Shown: piece after piece, positions 51,869 through 52,927 of the stretch
Layout of the letters: every line of letters begins with the position of its first letter
Numbering within the stretch: the stretch's first letter is position 1
From: Nocardioides alkalitolerans DSM 16699
GTDB taxonomy: Bacteria > Actinomycetota > Actinomycetes > Propionibacteriales > Nocardioidaceae
Length of the DNA stretch: 52,927 nucleotides
NCBI RefSeq assembly: GCF_000426525.1
Contig: NZ_AUFN01000002.1
Span: forward strand, 1-52,927
Direction: 5' to 3'
Notes under the pieces: generated by a model
The model's input: only the letters and a program-made list of their open reading frames with translations
What the model was told of the DNA's origin: nothing
Databases searched by the model: none
Translations under genes and position numbers: made by a program

Positions 51869-52141
51869 TCACTGGGCGTCGACGTACTGACTAACGGCCG
51901 CCCGAATTGCCTCGGAGCGCGTCACGTTCTGCGCCAGGGCAACCGCCTCCAGTGCGCCGAGCAGCGTCGGGTCCATCCGGACTGGCACCACGGCGGCGGG
52001 CCCATCGCCCTTCGCCGGCCGGCCCCGCCTGCGGAGCTGCTCGACCGGGTAGCCGGCCTCGGCCTCATCAGCCCACGCCTGGATCTGAGCGTCGGTGACC
52101 GGCTGGCCATCGACCGTCTGCACCTTCGTCTCGGAACCCAT
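51869..52141 (-). CDS. Ribbon-helix-helix antitoxin
   Basis: 90 aa from ATG 52141. The C-terminal half AVVPVRMDPTLLGALEAVALAQNVTRSEAIRAAVSQYV is a ribbon-helix-helix DNA-binding domain. The N-terminal half (residues 1-45) would contact the toxin. It is preceded by a -10-like TATCCT only about 7 bases before the ATG and a palindrome at 52163-52171, fitting autoregulation. The longer in-frame start at 52174 would place the promoter inside the gene and is less likely. Confidence 0.8.
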   Translation of the reverse strand: MGSETKVQTVDGQPVTDAQIQAWADEAEAGYPVEQLRRRGRPAKGDGPAAVVPVRMDPTLLGALEAVALAQNVTRSEAIRAAVSQYVDAQ

Positions 52142-52147
52142 GCACCT

Positions 52148-52175
52148 AGGATACTCCATTTTCGTATTACGCAAT
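52148..52175 (-). promoter_or_regulatory. Promoter/operator of the RHH-BrnT pair
   Basis: On the minus strand TTGCGT and TATCCT are separated by 15 bp and end close to the ATG, suggesting a nearly leaderless transcript. CGTATTACG (52163-52171) is a perfect palindrome around its central base and is a likely operator. Confidence 0.4.
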
Positions 52176-52201
52176 GCGGGTCATCTCGACCGCCGCGACC
52201 G

Positions 52202-52229
52202 TTCGACAGGCGACTTGGTCTTCGACAGG
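52202..52229 (+). repeat. Direct repeat TTCGACAGG
   Basis: Copies at 52202-52210 and 52221-52229, 19-bp period, in the 321-bp gap between the antitoxin gene and the next small gene. A TAGAGT -10-like site follows at 52356-52361. Confidence 0.5.
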
Positions 52230-52462
52230 TGCTGAGACGGCTAGTCCGGACGCCGTTGGGCGATCTGGAGCGCCCGGAAGGCCTGCAAGGGTCAACCGAG
52301 GTTCTCAGGGCGGCGCAACGGGGACCCGCGTCCCGTAGCTGTCGGCAGTCCTACCTAGAGTCTTTGGTGTCGGTCGCTCACGCGGGACCGGCCCTCCAAG
52401 CGCCCGGCGCGGCGGCCCCGCAAGGGACCACCGAATCAGTCGGGAGGAAGGAGGTGGGGACT

Positions 52463-52642
52463 ATGACTGAAAAGTCATCAGAGACACCAGAACCAACAAC
52501 TCCGACTCCAGAGCAGGAACCGGCAACGGACCCTGAACTGGAAAAGGAGAAGAGGGCCGAGCGCCGAGCCAGGCGGGCAAACCTGGCCATGAATGGCGCT
52601 CGAACCCTCTTGGCACTCCTGAGGTTCTGGTGGGGCTTCTAA
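52463..52642 (+). CDS. Small basic hypothetical protein
   Basis: 59 aa with a very strong ribosome site (GGAGGAAGGAGG). An acidic, Thr/Pro-rich N-terminus (residues 1-25) is followed by a basic helix (EKEKRAERRARRANLAM) and a hydrophobic end ARTLLALLRFWWGF. It may associate with membrane or DNA. No family recognised. A hairpin follows at 52658-52682. Confidence 0.65.
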   Translation: MTEKSSETPEPTTPTPEQEPATDPELEKEKRAERRARRANLAMNGARTLLALLRFWWGF

Positions 52643-52657
52643 ACCCACCTAGGGGCT

Positions 52658-52682
52658 CCGTCCGGTCTTACACACCGGGCGG
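52658..52682 (+). terminator. Hairpin after the small basic gene
   Basis: Arms CCGTCCGGT (52658-52666) and ACCGGGCGG (52674-52682) with one G-T pair, 7-nt loop. The remaining sequence to the window end shows no gene I can support. Confidence 0.6.
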
Positions 52683-52927
52683 GGTCCCGCTTCTTGCAAC
52701 TCCCACTGTACACAGGCTTAGCGCACGCAGAACCCCACGAATTCCACGATCCTCCAGGACACGGGATTCGTGCACGACGAACGTCGACGAGCAGCCCCCA
52801 CATCTCAACGGCCTCGAGCTGCGCTCTCGAATCGGCCGTCCCTGCGGGCCGCACGGGGTGAGTCCCTCCGCTTCGCTCCGGAGAGTTTTCTCCTCCCCGG
52901 GCCACTGATTCTGGGGGCCGCGTGCCC

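Noticed and set aside
52639..52905. Open frames at the right end of the window
   Set aside because: Arg/Pro-rich shadow products on both strands, no ribosome site and no recognisable domain.

Overview
The window is high-GC DNA with actinobacterial gene style: many GTG starts, 4-bp ATGA/GTGA overlaps, a few apparently leaderless starts, and families typical of Actinomycetota mobile elements (DUF4192, DUF4913, DUF6668, SCO6880-type conjugation protein). I see no chromosomal housekeeping genes, no complete tRNA or rRNA, and no tyrosine integrase. It reads as a conjugative plasmid, or a plasmid-like integrative element, from an actinomycete. The genus cannot be told from the sequence alone. The two window ends would form a short hairpin if joined, a weak hint that the molecule is a circle.

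Layout. (1) About 1-2.7 kb: DUF4192 protein, strong terminator, a 135-bp region with long nested inverted repeats (possible structured RNA), a 69-aa protein and a single-stranded DNA-binding protein. (2) 2.7-6.7 kb: defence block with an N6-adenine methyltransferase, a BsuBI/PstI-type endonuclease and a convergent HEPN ribonuclease-like gene. (3) 6.8-12.7 kb: loosely packed small genes, including a multi-HTH regulator, a GAF-ANTAR protein and a DUF6892-like protein. (4) 12.8-14.7 kb: SigE-type ECF sigma factor with a membrane-anchored anti-sigma-like partner. (5) 15.0-16.7 kb: VbhA-Fic toxin-antitoxin pair and a serine recombinase. (6) 16.8-19.4 kb: an 886-aa protein of no recognised family with a zinc ribbon and a PD-(D/E)XK-like C-terminus. 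(7) 19.7-23.8 kb: mobilisation genes (coiled-coil protein, MobC, MOBP relaxase, accessory protein) with an oriT candidate. (8) 23.9-28.05 kb: a TIM-barrel/TGT-like protein, an Xre-RES toxin-antitoxin pair, a DUF3800 protein and a DUF2283 immunity candidate. (9) 28.05-35.2 kb: a 2.39-kaa secreted RHS polymorphic toxin with Hint protease and DUF4258-type tip. (10) 36-47.7 kb: one long minus-strand conjugation operon (DUF6668, pilin-like protein, VirB6/TrbL-like protein, SCO6880 protein, VirB4 ATPase, lipoprotein, M23/lysozyme-like hydrolase, VirD4/TraG coupling protein, DUF4913). (11) 47.9-52.9 kb: a winged-helix regulator divergent from the conjugation operon, a small putative DNA-binding protein, a primase-like replication protein, a RHH/BrnT-like toxin-antitoxin pair and a small basic protein.

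How it works together (inference): the primase-like protein and SSB would serve replication. MobC, the relaxase and the accessory protein would process oriT. The coupling protein and VirB4-driven channel would export the strand, with the M23/lysozyme-like enzyme opening the wall. Three toxin-antitoxin pairs plus restriction-modification would stabilise the element and fend off competitors. The RHS toxin and DUF2283 gene look like contact-dependent competition cargo.
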